Source: Mimachlamys varia
Taxonomy: Eukaryota; Mollusca; Bivalvia; Pectinida; Pectinidae
Direction of reading: 5' to 3'
Length of the DNA stretch: 64,000 nucleotides
Assembly (NCBI GenBank): GCA_947623455.1
Contig: OX392534.1
Location: 35,283,426-35,347,425 of the forward strand
The notes below the pieces were generated by a model, which saw only the letters and a program-made list of their open reading frames with translations, ran no database searches and was not told where the DNA came from. The translations under genes were made by a program, and so were the position numbers. Shown in pieces: positions 35,201-44,509 of the stretch (positions are counted from its first letter, which is position 1; each line of letters opens with the position of its first letter).

Positions 35201-38200
35201 GACGGACATGGGTAACACTATATGCCCTCCATTTTATGACGGGGGCATACAAAGAGGGGAGGAGGTTAGTGGAAAAGCAGCAGAGGCAGGATGAGGATAT
35301 AAAGGAACATGCAGAGGAGAAGGAGGAGAACGGACACAGCATAGGAGAATGAGGGAAAGGAAGTACAGGAACAGGAAAAAGAGAAGGTGATTGAGAAGCA
35401 ACAGCAGCAGGAGGAAAGGAAAGAAAACGAATGCAGAGAGGAAAGGTGTGCATTTATTTGGTGGGTGGGTTGTTTTTACGTCCTATTAACAGAGTGTAAA
35501 GAAGGATGCAAAAAGGAAAGGGATGCATTTAGTTGGTTAATTTATTGATTGTTTTTACGTCCTATTAACAGCCAGGACCAGACGGAAGCAGGGAGTAATA
35601 ACTACCATTATTAGAGACTCTGGTATGTGTCGGCCTGGGGACAGAACTCATAGCCTTAAGGCCCTCACAGGGCGCACGCTCTACAAGAGACCAAAAGTGA
35701 GGTTGTGGCAAGAGAAACATTAGGAGCTAGAAAGTGGTTTAAGAAGAGGGAAAATATAAGATATCAAGTTAAGTCGCCTTCCACGATCATGCAATGATGG
35801 CAGCAGGTAGAAATCTTTCACCCTACCTGCAGGGTAGGAAAGGGGTGTGCAGAGAGGAAATGGGCGCAGAAAGGAACGGGGTGCAGAAGTAGTAACAGAA
35901 GAAGGAGATCAGTATGGGAGCAGCAAGAGAAGAAGCAAAAAGAGCATCAAGAGAAAAAGTAGAAGGAGAAAAAGAAGGAACAGGAGTAGATTCAGATTGA
36001 AATGAGCATGAGAAACCGAAAAATGAGAAGAGGAAGAGGAGGAGGTAAACAAGGAGATTCAGACAATGGAATAGCTGGCGGTGAGGCGGAAAAAAGAGCA
36101 AAAAGAGACATACGATGAGGAGCAGAATACGAGAAGGAGAAAATGGTATAAGACGAGGAAAGAATACGAGAAGGAGAAGTGGTATAAGATGTGGAGAAGA
36201 ATACGAGAAGGTGACGTGGCATAAGATGAAGTAAAGAATACGAGAAGGAGAGGTAGTATACGATATGGAGCAGAATAGGAGAAGGAGAAGTGGTATAATA
36301 TGAGGAAAAGAAAAAGGGGAGGAGAAGTGGTAAAAGATGAAGAAAAGAATACGAGAAGGAGAAGTGGTATAAGAATGAGGAGAAAGCTAAAAAAAGAGAA
36401 GGAGACACAGGACGAGGAGGATGAGGAGAAGAGGGAATATGAGGCTTCCTTTACCTGTCCTTGTTGGCGTTGGATCAACTGTTGAGCTATATGTAGTAAA
36501 TTTTGATATGGTAGATATATGTGTCTTTATTGAATGAGCAGTAGTTTCGGTTCTGGCGGCAGTAGACCAGGTAGATGATGTCGTCATCGGTGTTGTAGGA
36601 AGAGGTTCTGAAAATTAAATTGAATAAAGATATATTTCAGAAAAGTATCTTAATTAGATATCTACTTACTTCTTAGAGAATTATTCGTTTCGTCTTTCAA
36701 GATTTTATTTTTGTGATCATTATTTGTTTGTTTTCTGTAGGTGCTCGGGTTGCATATTATTCAATATACAACTAACATGTATATACATGTATAGCATCAT
36801 TACTTTATTTTTTTCTATCTATAATTTAACATTCAAATATGTCTATAAGCTAGAAACAAAGTATTTCATTCACGAAAGAAACCGACTGGCTTACCTGCGT
36901 TTTCAATGGAACTATTTGTAACTGTAAAGAAGAGATAGTATTTGTTACGTATGTATATATGGTGTATATAGAGGTTACACAACGAGTGGTTATTGGATAT
37001 GGAATTTATTTCACTCGAGTGGATTATTTTTTAAAAGTTACAAAAGTAATAATAATTATAATAATAGCCTAATCTTCCACATGGAATTTACTAACTTAAG
37101 TTCGTAACTTTTGATTATGAGATAATTTGCACGGTATTGTGTGGAAAAAATATCAAACTGCAAACGTGTTGTATTCAAAAGTGCTATAACTTTTTCAAAT
37201 ATCAATAAACTTGTCACTAAATATTGAACCAGGCAAGATTTGTGTTTGCCTGTTAAGAGATACTTTTTGGAGAGTGACTAGTCTTTATGAATTGTATGAT
37301 TGCATTACGAAATATTAACCAGTTTAAATATGTAAAAGTGACCTTGACCTTTGAGCATTGGTCAGCTGATTCCTTGTTTCATTGCGACCAACTGTGCTTC
37401 ATAATGTCATAAGAACATGTTCAGCAGTAAAAATATACAAGATTTGACCCTGACTTTTGATCTGATGACCTTGAACTTTGCTTTCCTGTTGTATAAGAGT
37501 AACTTTCCTTCATAATACGTTAATAAAGTGTTTACTAGTTAGGAGCCACATACGATGTGGTTGATAATATGAACTAAGCTGTATTAGAAAAATAATGATC
37601 TAACAAACTCCCAATGCACATTGTAACATCAACATCTCATTTCTGAGATAATACCTGGAAACGAAAGTATTGACGAACGAGTGGGGAGACGAACAGACCG
37701 ACCAGCGATCACTGTGATTACAGTAGAACATCTGCCTTTTGTGGGGCCTTAATAATATAATTACATCGAAGTTAGGAGAAGAAGAAGAAATAATTATTAT
37801 TATTGTCAACATAAGTAAATAGCCCTATTAAAAAAATCGAATTTGGTTCTACGTTTCATACGTTTTTAAATGCAGTAACTGGTAACAAATCAGTGAAATA
37901 TGCAAATTCAACAATTGAATAAGAGAAATGTCTGATTGCTGAATGGTTAGAAAAAGTATACAAAAAACCGTCTTTTTATGAAATATTGTTAGTTTTATAA
38001 TCGATAATAACAGAAGATGATAATTTTTTGTTTTGGTTTTTACTTTTTACTTATTTTCTTCCGAAAACATTTCATGGAAGAAAGTGTGTTTAATACATTT
38101 AACATATTTTGTTAACAAAACAAGTCGTAATTTCTGTAATGATTAATCTCAATTAGTCGATTAAAAAGTGTAATTGACAGTCTTTCGAAGTGTCTCTAAA

Positions 38201-41200
38201 AATCGTAAATAGTTGGGAAAAAAACATCTGTTCTCATCCGCGACAATTGAAGCAACACTATTTTATCAATATCTGATACTCACATATGCAGTTGCAGAAA
38301 AATCTGAGCAATGATTCACTTTCGCCTGTACATAAAAAACAATTACACCTTTGTTCGAAGCTGTAGTTTTGAAAATATTCGAACACCGTAGTAAATAATC
38401 CTACAATTTTTTTTTGTCCAAATCGAAGTTTTCCTTCCCATGTATGAGTTGTATTTTCGCAAAGGAGTGTATGGACTGAAATGAAATTAGAAAGAAAATC
38501 ACAAACCAAAAATACATGTTGTATTATTCAATAACGGAAGACTAACGTTAAAAAAAACTCTTGCTTCATCCTGCTGTAAATCATATTTGAAATAAAATAA
38601 GATAAATGTGCAAGTAAAAATACATAAACTCCAAAACCTACATTGTAGTAGTGATCGAAAAAGATTGATATTTTATTCCTTTTCAAAGTCATAAATATGT
38701 TATTCCTCAGTCGACCACAAAGTATCATCCGTATTACTTCCTTTCCTCAAAACATTCGTTAAAGAAACAAAACTCAGTAACATAGCGCTATTTATCCGAA
38801 TGCTGGTGGTACACCTGTCGGGGAACCTCGTTTTGTAGAAATTGGCCGGACCACTTAAGGTGCATTCAACTAGACCGAAAGATCGTGTACATGTAATGAA
38901 TATGTTTTTACCTAATAACAAATAACAAAGTTTCTTGGAAATATATTCAGCTGAAAAACATGAAAAGAAACCCGGTGCCGATATGTGACGTAACACAAAC
39001 ATGCTGCGCATTTCAAATCTAGTAATAGATACAGTATGCCGAACAAAAATCATATAACTGTATCATACAGCTGTTTTGTCCTTCTAGGACTCGTCAGTGA
39101 TGCTAGGGGCCGAAAAATGGCAATCCAAAATTTCTAAACTAGTGTAGAAGCAGATAGATCAGGTGCGTAGAACCCTTTAATTTATGAATTACTAGCATAA
39201 TGATACTAGTACTCGTTTTCATTATCAGTCCCGAATTCTGATCTTCAAGTCTTTAATATGCTATTTTAATTCATCATATAGGTTTCCTTCTAAGCAACAC
39301 TCGCTCTAAAGGGACTAAATGGTTTCATTTCGTTATTTTCCTTTAACTATCATCGCTGTTTTGATCGGAGACAACCGAGTACATCATATATTAGTTCAGA
39401 ACCTCGTTTCCAGGCGCCAAGAATTTAATCCGAGGGGTTGTTTATAGGCAGCAATATTAAAGAACTACAAATGAATGTGAGACATAAATGCCCCCATTCC
39501 CATATGAAAGCAATTTTGCAACATTTCATGGAACTTGAACAATATTTGAATTTCAAACAAACTCCTATTTTAGTTTTCACAAAATGAATACTGGCATTGC
39601 TTTTGTATTGCCAGAGTACATATACATACCAAATTTCATTTAAATCGGACAATACAAGGTGCACAACAGGACATCAGATTAATTATATATGCGAAGTTTG
39701 ATGACAATCGCATCAGTGGTTATTTTATTAAGCTGTATACATTACCATGGGACGGGATTCATTCTTTTATTTACGGATAATGCTTACAGCATATGCTGAA
39801 ATCTACCCGTATTGATTGATTAAAGCTATTGACGTTCTACGATGGGGCCCCGGGGGAAGAGAGAAGAACTGTTCGTAGCTAGAGGATTTCTTCAATTTGA
39901 AAGCATGGCTTTAGATAGCAGAATAAGCTGGGCCATATAATTTGAAAGTAAGTGTGAATGTTTATGAACATTTTTCATCTGGATGACCTATAGCCATCGT
40001 GCACCGTCCGTCGTCGTCCGCCATGTATTAAACGACTACTTCTCAATAACCAGAAGACCCAGGGTACTGATATTTGGCCTGTAGCATACTTGATGGAAGG
40101 GCTACTAAATTTGTTCAAATAAATGAACTTTGGCCCATGCTCAAGATCACAGGGACAAAAAGTTTTGAAAAACTTCAAGAAATTTCTTGTTAAAAAGATA
40201 AAAGCCAAGGTTACCAATATTTTATCTGTTTCAGAACGGCTTTGTATTCCAAGCTCGCTTCCTTTCTTTCTTTGCACGTTCAGTCAGGCAAGATTTTGGA
40301 CCCCTTCGCCTGATCTAGATCTGCTGTGTTATGATTTCTTATTTCCCCCAAAGCGCATGCGCCATGGCATTTCAGCGGTAATATTAAGAATTGGAAACGA
40401 GTTGCAGAATTGCAGTATATATGTATACGAAGAGGCCAATATATTTGCTATTTTATATCATTCTTCATACTATGAAGGTTAATAATCTTCTTATGTGCCA
40501 AATCGCCATTTCTGTGCATTTCATAAGCAAAACTGAAATTGAAAACATACAAAAAACTAAATTGATCATACAAACAAAGGCAAATCCACTTACTTTCCAT
40601 GTATACCTTTGAACTGTTGATTTTGTCTAAAATAAGAGTTAGACTTTCATTCGTTCCTTTGTAACGATAGTTCAATGTCCCATTAGTTCCTGTCAGAGAT
40701 AACACCTCGTTCTGAAGTGGTATAGTTGATTCACATGATTGGTTGTTTTTTTTATTGAATTTCTTTGCATTTTCGCGACCTTCTGCATTTAAAAAAAAAA
40801 AAAACAGTACATAAATAATTCAATTGATACATGTAATCACATTACACTTTAAATGTGTGCTATTTGTTTTTTTATTTATATTTGTTTTGTTTTTTTATTT
40901 CATTTGACTTCATTTATTTGAAGAAATTAAGATATTGAGATCATACAAAAAATAGCATACCATAGTATCTACCAATAAAAGAAACATCGAATTACCGCTA
41001 TATCGAAAGAAAATTAATCAAGTTCTAACAAAGCGTGCGTACAACTTACTCTCACCAAGATCGAACATTAATTGTACGGCGCTGCTATATTGTATAAGTA
41101 TAAACGAGCACCCGGTCAGATTAGGAATCAGTTTCCAGTCTATAGTGAAATAATTTGAAAATGAACAGGTGGCTTGGCAACAATTTCTGGCCATACAATA

Positions 41201-42485
41201 TACTTTTCATGTTTTCTGATTCAGTTGAATACTTATTTAAAGTGAATACAATATTAAATACCTTGATCGCTGATATGACACGTAGTGGCCTCACTTCTCC
41301 TCATTGTTAGCCAACAAATCATTGTCAAAATCATCCAGGCACAAGTCATCGAGGATACCATACTTGGACCTATGGTGAAATAAAAATGGATCATAACAAT
41401 CTTTATCGACATAGCTTGTAGCAAACTTCATTTGTTTACTTCAGCATTAAATTGTGGTTTACAGTCGATATGAATACAATTTGGGTGACAGATAAATAGA
41501 ATGTCGACATGAATATGTATATGCCACCAAAATTGTATTTATATCGACTGTATCATACCATTTAGTAAACGTTCAAGGCTTATATTTATACTCATAAAGA
41601 TTTTTTTAAATGCAGTTAAGTATGTATTTATACTTTCCACTTACCATATCAGTGCCGTAAGTTATATACCGCAACAGAGAGAATTTCAGGGAAAATGATA
41701 TAGTCCTTCAGATACATAAACTAGTTTTTGTACAAGTCAAAATTTCATTTTAGTTACAATATTATTATTTTTTATTTGTTTATTTTCAAACATTTTTCAC
41801 ATTACGATAGTATATATAAATATTACAATTATACACAATATATTCCACTTCCACACACTAGTTACAATTATTGTAAATTCGTCAAAATAGCAATGCTACT
41901 ATAATGTTTTACTCTTTGCTATTCATATAGAAAGGATTATTTCGCGCATTGATAAAAATTTGTTAAGGGTGACGAGACTCGTGTATCCATACACTGGCCT
42001 TATCACCGTAAATTGCAGTTAACGAATACAATTTAGTTTACTGACGATATAAACACAAATACAATACAGAATATACATATAACAGGTTCAGATCATTTCA
42101 CAGGTGTACTACGCTGTCTATTTCAAGTCATTTCGAATATATTTCGCACAGTAAGGGTACGAGGTATACTATCTATCATTATCAATACATACACACGTAC
42201 TTCCCTTTGGTATAAATTGTAGTATACAGTTAACGAATGCAATTTGGTTTACTGACGATATAAACACAAATACAATACAAAATATACATATAACATGTTT
42301 AGCTCATTTCGAGGGTGTACTACGCTGTCTATTGCAAGTCATTTCGAATATACTTCGCTCAGTAAGGGTAAGAGGTATACTATTTATCATTATCAATACA
42401 TACACGTACTTCCCTTTGGTGTAAATTTTAAGTCTCCATTCTGATAAAAAGTATGTTAATAACAAAATACAAACTTACCTTGCAT
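28413..42485 (-). CDS. Spliced type I membrane receptor with Thr/Ser-rich stalk and tyrosine-rich tail
   Basis: Predicted by joining exons on the minus strand: 42485-42479 (ATGCAAG), 41369-41262, 41202-41056, 40782-40594, 36607-36455, 34494-34342, 32290-32161, 29785-29722 and 29258-28413. Each joint has GT/AG borders and matching phase, mostly 1-1, and the total is 1797 nt (599 codons with stop). Order in the protein: signal peptide, Cys-containing possible Ig-like region, Thr/Ser-rich stalk (two copies), one membrane helix, an RRRKR stop-transfer run, and a tail of about 300 residues with many tyrosines. It should sit at the plasma membrane and signal through SH2-type adaptors. The ligand is unknown and I do not recognise the family. 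The acceptor at 41202 has a poor pyrimidine tract and is the weakest join. One further exon may exist at 38869-38738. Introns are full of repeats. The architecture is seen in the sequence; the signalling role is inferred. Confidence 0.72.
29722..29785 (-). CDS. Receptor juxtamembrane exon
   Basis: A 64-nt exon (one base plus 21 codons) between TATTCTAG and GTAAAA. The peptide N-K-K-H-A-D-D-S-E-P-C-V-K-N-P-S-Y-G-V-L-Q carries the first cytoplasmic tyrosine, in a Y-x-x-L setting (Y-G-V-L). It ends in phase 0, which matches the start of the terminal exon. Confidence 0.68.
30085..30415 (+). mobile_element. Most complete R2 element
   Basis: Runs from GTTTGCTGGAGCTTCCATAA and GAGTAGTGGCACGG through TTTTGGCCCCTAGCATCACT to AAAGGTGCAGCAAAAGTGTG and CATCATCTT. 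About 330 bp; no coding frame or tRNA-like head seen. Confidence 0.8.
30750..32039 (+). mobile_element. 1.3-kb element with 43-bp inverted ends and a captured exon
   Basis: The left end (30750-30794, ending CATGGTTTTATCGA) and right end (31995-32039, starting TCGATAAAACCATG) are inverted copies, about 40 of 43 bases matching. A further copy of the core lies at 31938-31960, so the right end can also fold on itself as a hairpin (31930-32035). Inside are CRE-like TGACGTCA sites (about 30880-30975) and a short coding exon (31682). It lies in a receptor intron on the opposite strand. It is consistent with a DNA transposon; the transposase is missing or elsewhere and a target-site duplication is not clear. 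Confidence 0.6.
31682..31834 (+). CDS. Short exon resembling N-terminus of DUF3504/Crypton-type recombinase proteins
   Basis: A 50-codon frame from ATG: M-A-D-G-R-F-T-I-L-T-N-N-S-K-D-A, then K-Y-P-T-Q-K-T-S-T-A-V-K-V-F-R-K-Y-L. The pattern 'thread of Lys/Thr, then A-V-K-V-F-R-x-Y-L' is the opening segment of many invertebrate DUF3504/tyrosine-recombinase-derived proteins (family recognition from memory, not a search). Coding character stops near F-R-K, where GTATTT could be a donor. It stands alone inside the inverted-repeat element. No recombinase catalytic residues are present here. Confidence 0.4.
   Translation: MADGRFTILTNNSKDAILDGVEPNKYPTQKTSTAVKVFRKYLILYCYDIV
32161..32290 (-). CDS. Receptor membrane-helix exon
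   Basis: A 130-nt exon (entry phase 1, exit phase 2). It reads D-Y-I-S-A-A-R-K-S-D-G-E then about 23 hydrophobic residues (A-I-A-G-S-L-I-A-L-V-V-I-V-C-G-V-T-V-F-I) and a basic run L-R-R-R-K. This is a textbook single-pass helix with a cytoplasmic stop-transfer signal. Its acceptor is CCATTCAG and its donor GTAAAT. The leftover AG joins the single G of the next exon to make an Arg codon, confirming the exon pair. Confidence 0.78.
32875..33070 (-). mobile_element. SINE in duplication copy 1
   Basis: Minus strand: GTAGAGCGTGCGCCCTGTGA, TTCTGTCCCCAGG and tail GCTGTTAATAGGACGTAAAA. The copy at 35517-35708 is its duplicate, so the SINE was present before the segmental duplication. Confidence 0.7.
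33480..34260. repeat. Nested 37/111/222-bp tandem repeat in receptor intron
   Basis: The block TGGCATAAGATGAAG recurs at 33551, 33662, 33773, 33884, 33995 and 34106, a strict 111-bp period. Each 111-mer is three diverged 37-bp monomers of the type GAATACGAGAAGGAGAAG. Adjacent 111-mers alternate between GAGGTAGTATACG and GAGGTGGTATACG, giving a 222-bp dimer. Since 111 is a multiple of three, the minus strand stays open in all frames and yields long artefactual ORFs. Confidence 0.9.
34342..34494 (-). CDS. Receptor stalk exon, copy 1 (Thr/Ser-rich)
   Basis: A 153-nt twin of the exon at 36455-36607, with the same borders and phase 1-1. It differs by a few substitutions near its end (T-L-E-P-T-P-T-R-A against T-V-D-P-T-P-T-R-T). 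It lies inside a roughly 2.2-kb duplicated block that includes the flanking intron. The reading frame and both splice sites are intact in both copies, which argues that both are usable. Confidence 0.68.
35517..35708 (-). mobile_element. SINE in duplication copy 2
   Basis: Near-identical to 32875-33070, with the same flanks. Confidence 0.7.
36105..36370. repeat. Unexpanded 37-bp monomer array
   Basis: The counterpart of the 33480-34260 array in duplication copy 2. The same 37-bp monomers are present but the 111-bp unit is not amplified. This shows the 111-bp expansion in copy 1 happened after the segmental duplication, or was lost here. Confidence 0.8.
36455..36607 (-). CDS. Receptor stalk exon, copy 2 (Thr/Ser-rich)
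   Basis: A 153-nt phase 1-1 exon bordered by TTTTCAG and GTAAAG. The 51-residue product is almost entirely Thr, Ser, Pro, Ala and Lys, as in an O-glycosylated mucin-like stalk. It starts P-L-P-T-T-P-M-T-T-S-S and ends D-P-T-P-T-R-T. It is nearly identical to the exon at 34342-34494. Both can be spliced together in frame, giving a stalk of about 100 residues, or either can be used alone. Confidence 0.68.
37320..37800. repeat. Bivalve-type interspersed repeat in receptor intron
   Basis: GTGACCTTGACCTTTGAGCA, TGATGACCTTGAACTTTG and GTGGGGAGACGAACAGACCG are hallmarks of a widespread non-coding mollusc repeat. No coding exon seen inside. Confidence 0.65.
38738..38869 (-). CDS. Possible extra receptor exon with two cysteines
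   Basis: A 132-nt stretch between a pyrimidine-rich AG (CTTTCGGTCTAG) and a weak GTAATA donor. It is phase 1-1, so it could be added between exon 4 and the stalk without frame change. Joined, the peptide would run V-Y-M-E-I-E-C-T-L-S-G, placing a cysteine where an Ig-like F strand needs it, with a second Cys (D-R-C-T-T) further on. It lies in the right intron and strand. The weak donor and lack of recognised homology keep this tentative; it may be an optional exon or chance. Confidence 0.3.
38985..39195 (-). mobile_element. R2 dispersed element in receptor intron
   Basis: GACGTAACACAAACATGCTG through CAGTGATGCTAGGGGCC to GTGCGTAGAACCC. Confidence 0.75.
39268..39757. repeat. Third copy of duplication border and spacer
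   Basis: Matches 34748-35165 (AATTCATCATATAGGTTTCC through ATTACCATGGGACGGGA) and partly 32405-32545 (GAGACATAAA...CCCATATGAAA). The stalk exon is absent. It suggests that the sequence that recombined to duplicate the stalk exon exists in three places inside this gene. Confidence 0.75.
39960..40210. repeat. Bivalve-type interspersed repeat in receptor intron
   Basis: CATCGTGCACCGTCCGTCGT, CTTCTCAATAACCAGAAG and ACTTTGGCCCATGCTCAAG. The plus-strand ORF beginning at 40123 is a shadow of this repeat. Confidence 0.6.
40594..40782 (-). CDS. Receptor exon 4: ectodomain with N-glycosylation sites
   Basis: A 189-nt phase 1-1 exon with a good acceptor (TTAAATGCAG) and consensus donor GTAAGT. The peptide is polar and contains N-Q-S, N-G-T, N-E-S and N-S-S sequons. 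It ends with an L-T-L-I-L-D-K-I strand and V-Y-M-E, which resembles the E-F strand region before the second cysteine of an Ig domain. That cysteine is not in this exon; a candidate next exon at 38869-38738 would supply it. Confidence 0.6.
41056..41202 (-). CDS. Receptor exon 3: Cys-rich, possible first half of an Ig-like domain
   Basis: A 147-nt phase 1-1 reading frame ending at a GTGAGA donor. It holds N-C-C-Q-A-T-C-S-F-S then D-W eleven residues after the last Cys, a Cys-to-Trp spacing seen in Ig folds, followed by N-L-T-G-C. The only acceptor that keeps phase is at 41202 (ACATGAAAAG), which has a weak pyrimidine tract. An alternative AG at 41187/41186 breaks phase. Domain identity is a suggestion, not a firm match. 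Confidence 0.5.
41262..41369 (-). CDS. Receptor exon 2: signal peptide
   Basis: A 108-nt phase 1-1 exon. It reads M-V-S-S-M-T-C-A-W and then a hydrophobic run rich in Met, Ile, Leu and Trp, followed by R-R-S-E-A, which looks like a secretion signal with a cleavage site near S-E-A. It has a clear acceptor (ACCATAG) and a donor GTATTT. Its place directly downstream of exon 1 and its phase support the gene model. Confidence 0.65.
42005..42430. repeat. Two-copy tandem repeat of about 213 bp in receptor intron 1
   Basis: GTTTACTGACGATATAAACA, GTGTACTACGCTGTCTATT and ACTTCCCTTTGGT occur once in 42005-42222 and once in 42223-42430. It lies just inside the first intron, next to the probable promoter, so an effect on transcription is possible but not shown. 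Confidence 0.8.
42479..42485 (-). CDS. Receptor exon 1: start codon and first seven coding bases
   Basis: ATGCAAG is followed by the consensus donor GTAAGT. It joins the next exon (starting GT CCA AGT ATG) to read M-Q-G-P-S-M-V-S in frame. If this ATG is not used, the ATG five codons on in exon 2 would serve and still give a signal peptide. Upstream sequence (about 42486-42600) is probable 5' untranslated leader and promoter. It contains a near-perfect palindrome around 42529-42548 (AGTGTTCAGTGAACACTGAA). No TATA box is obvious. Confidence 0.55.
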
Positions 42486-43578
42486 GGTGACTACTTTGGC
42501 GTGTTATTGGTGACAATACAGAATAGCAGTGTTCAGTGAACACTGAACTGTCTGTGTGTCCGTCAGCTCGCGTTGTGTATGTATTAGAAGTGGGGAAAGA
42601 CACCAGGAAGTGTTTCCAGTCTTTCAACCCAAGTGAACTAATGACTGGAAATCTAGAGGGGACGCCCCGCTAAGGATAATGTATTTTTACCCACGGCATT
42701 GAAATAAAGTCACGCATTGCACACAGCGTAAGAGTTTATATTACATGTACATTTACAAAGGTAATAGTCTGGCCCCGCCTTAAGTGTATTCCATGTGATT
42801 ATAATGTGTAAGATATTTCTACTGCGTCCATGTTTTGTTACCATCCCGCTGTGTAACCTAATCAAGGAAAGCTAGACATTATTATGTAAATTTATTTCTG
42901 AACCGAAAGATGACAAGGAAACTTTTTTTAATGTTTGTTAAATATTTATTTTCAAGTTATCACGAACTAAAAACCTAGTTTATTTTTAAGATTTCAAAAT
43001 GTATCGGTACACTCATGTGGATGGATAATGCAATGTACTCAAGTTAACTTTAAGTGAGAAGTTCACCGACAAAGCATGGCGTATATATCGGTGACTCATC
43101 TACATAAGTACCTGTGAGATGAGTGAGATAAGTACCTAATATGAAACGAATAGTTTGTTATCAATATGTATTAGATTGTTATCTTGTTCCACGGGAGTTT
43201 ACCCTCAGTCTCTTATTCAATAACCAGCTTTCAAACTTATCTGAAAAAGATATGGCCGGGGCAGGTGGCCATCTTGGATTCGACAGATGTATTGCTTTTT
43301 GAGAGGAATAATTAAAATTGCATATAATTAAGAGCCAATAAGAGAAAAGTAAGGAAAGGAAATAGGATCAGTAATGGTAGGCACCAGGGTCCCTCTCGGA
43401 TTTCTTGCGTGAACTCAGATTATTGAGGACATTGTCCTTTCCACCTCGGGAAACGAATATAATACGTAGCAAAAAGAGAAGAATACATGACTTAACTTCA
43501 TGAAAACCAAAGTGTTTGTTTACACTTAATATTTACTAAGCAAAGTGTAGGTGTTGGTCATAGCGTGAGTCTTGTGTC

Positions 43579-43617
43579 GCCCCCCCCCCCCCCCCCCCCC
43601 CCCCCACACACACACAC
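43579..43617. repeat. Poly-C run followed by CA repeats
   Basis: About 26 C residues followed by (CA)n. A similar C-then-CA tract is at 10553-10581. Prone to length error in assembly. Confidence 0.95.
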
Positions 43618-43759
43618 TTTGGTGACGTTGAATTTCCATTGCTTACGTAAATGTAATACATCAATCAAAGGCCATTCATATGGCTATGGCGGTGGCGCGT
43701 ACACAAGATATAAAGATAAAATAATGAAACAAAATTGTGGTAGAACGAATTGGTTATTT

Positions 43760-44095
43760 AAGTAATGAATGCTATAGCAAATGTTGTTACAGGCCTATAA
43801 CACACATTGCTATTGATGAAAAACTAAATAAAACCCGGTAGGGCTTTATGTGAGTTTGTCAGCAATATCAATTTGTGTTATAGGCCTATAACAGTATTTG
43901 CTTAAATGTTCATTTTTTATATTTACATTTTGATATAATTGTTGTGCTTTATTAAGTTTCTTCGGACCAATTTTGAACAGCAAATCAAGTGAAGACAACA
44001 ATGAAATGGATGACGTCACAATAGAGATTGATGAAGTCACAATAGATATTGATGACGTCACAACAGCAACTGCTGTTATAGTCTGAGGCACCGGG
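43760..44095. mobile_element. Dispersed element R3, with inverted internal pieces
   Basis: GCAAATGTTGTTACAGGCCT with ATAACACACATTGCTATTGA is followed by an inverted copy (TTGTGTTATAGGCCTATAAC). Shared with 17150-17430 (GCAAATGTTGTTACAGTCCT, ACACACATTGCTATTGATGA). A non-autonomous element with no coding capacity. Confidence 0.55.
44005..44062. promoter_or_regulatory. Three CRE-like palindromes at 21-bp spacing
   Basis: TGACGTCA at 44011-44018 and 44053-44060, with TGAAGTCA at 44032-44039 between them. The repeating unit is close to TGACGTCACAATAGAGATTGA. The related copy at 17223-17251 (TAACGTCA and TGACGTCA) also has 21-bp spacing. TGACGTCA is the classical CREB/ATF palindrome. Whether it is bound is unknown; it is part of a dispersed repeat. 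Confidence 0.5.
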
Positions 44096-44219
44096 TGTAA
44101 TAGGCGTATGATAGCAACTGCCTCTTAGCATTGTGTCAATGGAAAATTACAGAGCAAATGTAAATATGCAGTGATCAAGCGACATAGAACATTCGAAGTT
44201 CAGAGCTACTGGTAAATAT

Positions 44220-44505
44220 CATGGGGTTCTGGGCTTGAGAATTTTAACACTTTATTGATTCATTGAATATAGTATGGATACTGAAGTTCAGAGCTACCGG
44301 TATATATCACGGGGTTCAGGGCTGAATAATGTCATCATATAGCTTAAAGATTGGTTTGTTGGTTGGTTGGTTGGTTGGGACTTGCCCTATACCTATGGAA
44401 GGGTGGCAGTCCATTTGTTTTGATTATTGAACTATTGATTTGTATTGATTGATTTATTGATTGGGACTTGTCTTATACCTATTTAGGGGCGGCGGTCTAA
44501 ATAAA
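44220..44505. repeat. Short direct repeats and GGTT tract
   Basis: GAAGTTCAGAGCTAC ... GGGGTTC occurs twice (about 44195 and 44283). TTGGGACTTGCCCTATACCT at about 44378 matches TTGGGACTTGTCTTATACCT at about 44461, with a GGTT microsatellite between. Confidence 0.6.
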
Positions 44506-44509
44506 AGTT

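Larger units (their letters stand above)
35098..36863. repeat. Tandem segmental duplication, copy 2
   Basis: Partner of 32468-34757. The internal purine-rich repeat is short here (about seven 37-bp monomers, 36105-36370), so this copy may be closer to the ancestral form. The spacer between the copies (34757-35097) reappears at about 39268-39757, marking an older duplication of the same border sequence. Confidence 0.85.

Noticed and set aside
40123..40482. Plus-strand ORF of 119 codons
   Set aside because: Lies in a bivalve interspersed repeat and has no recognisable domain or splice partners.
43846..44091. Minus-strand ORF with repeated V-T-S-S-I-S-I
   Set aside because: Created by the 21-bp repeat holding the CRE-like sites.
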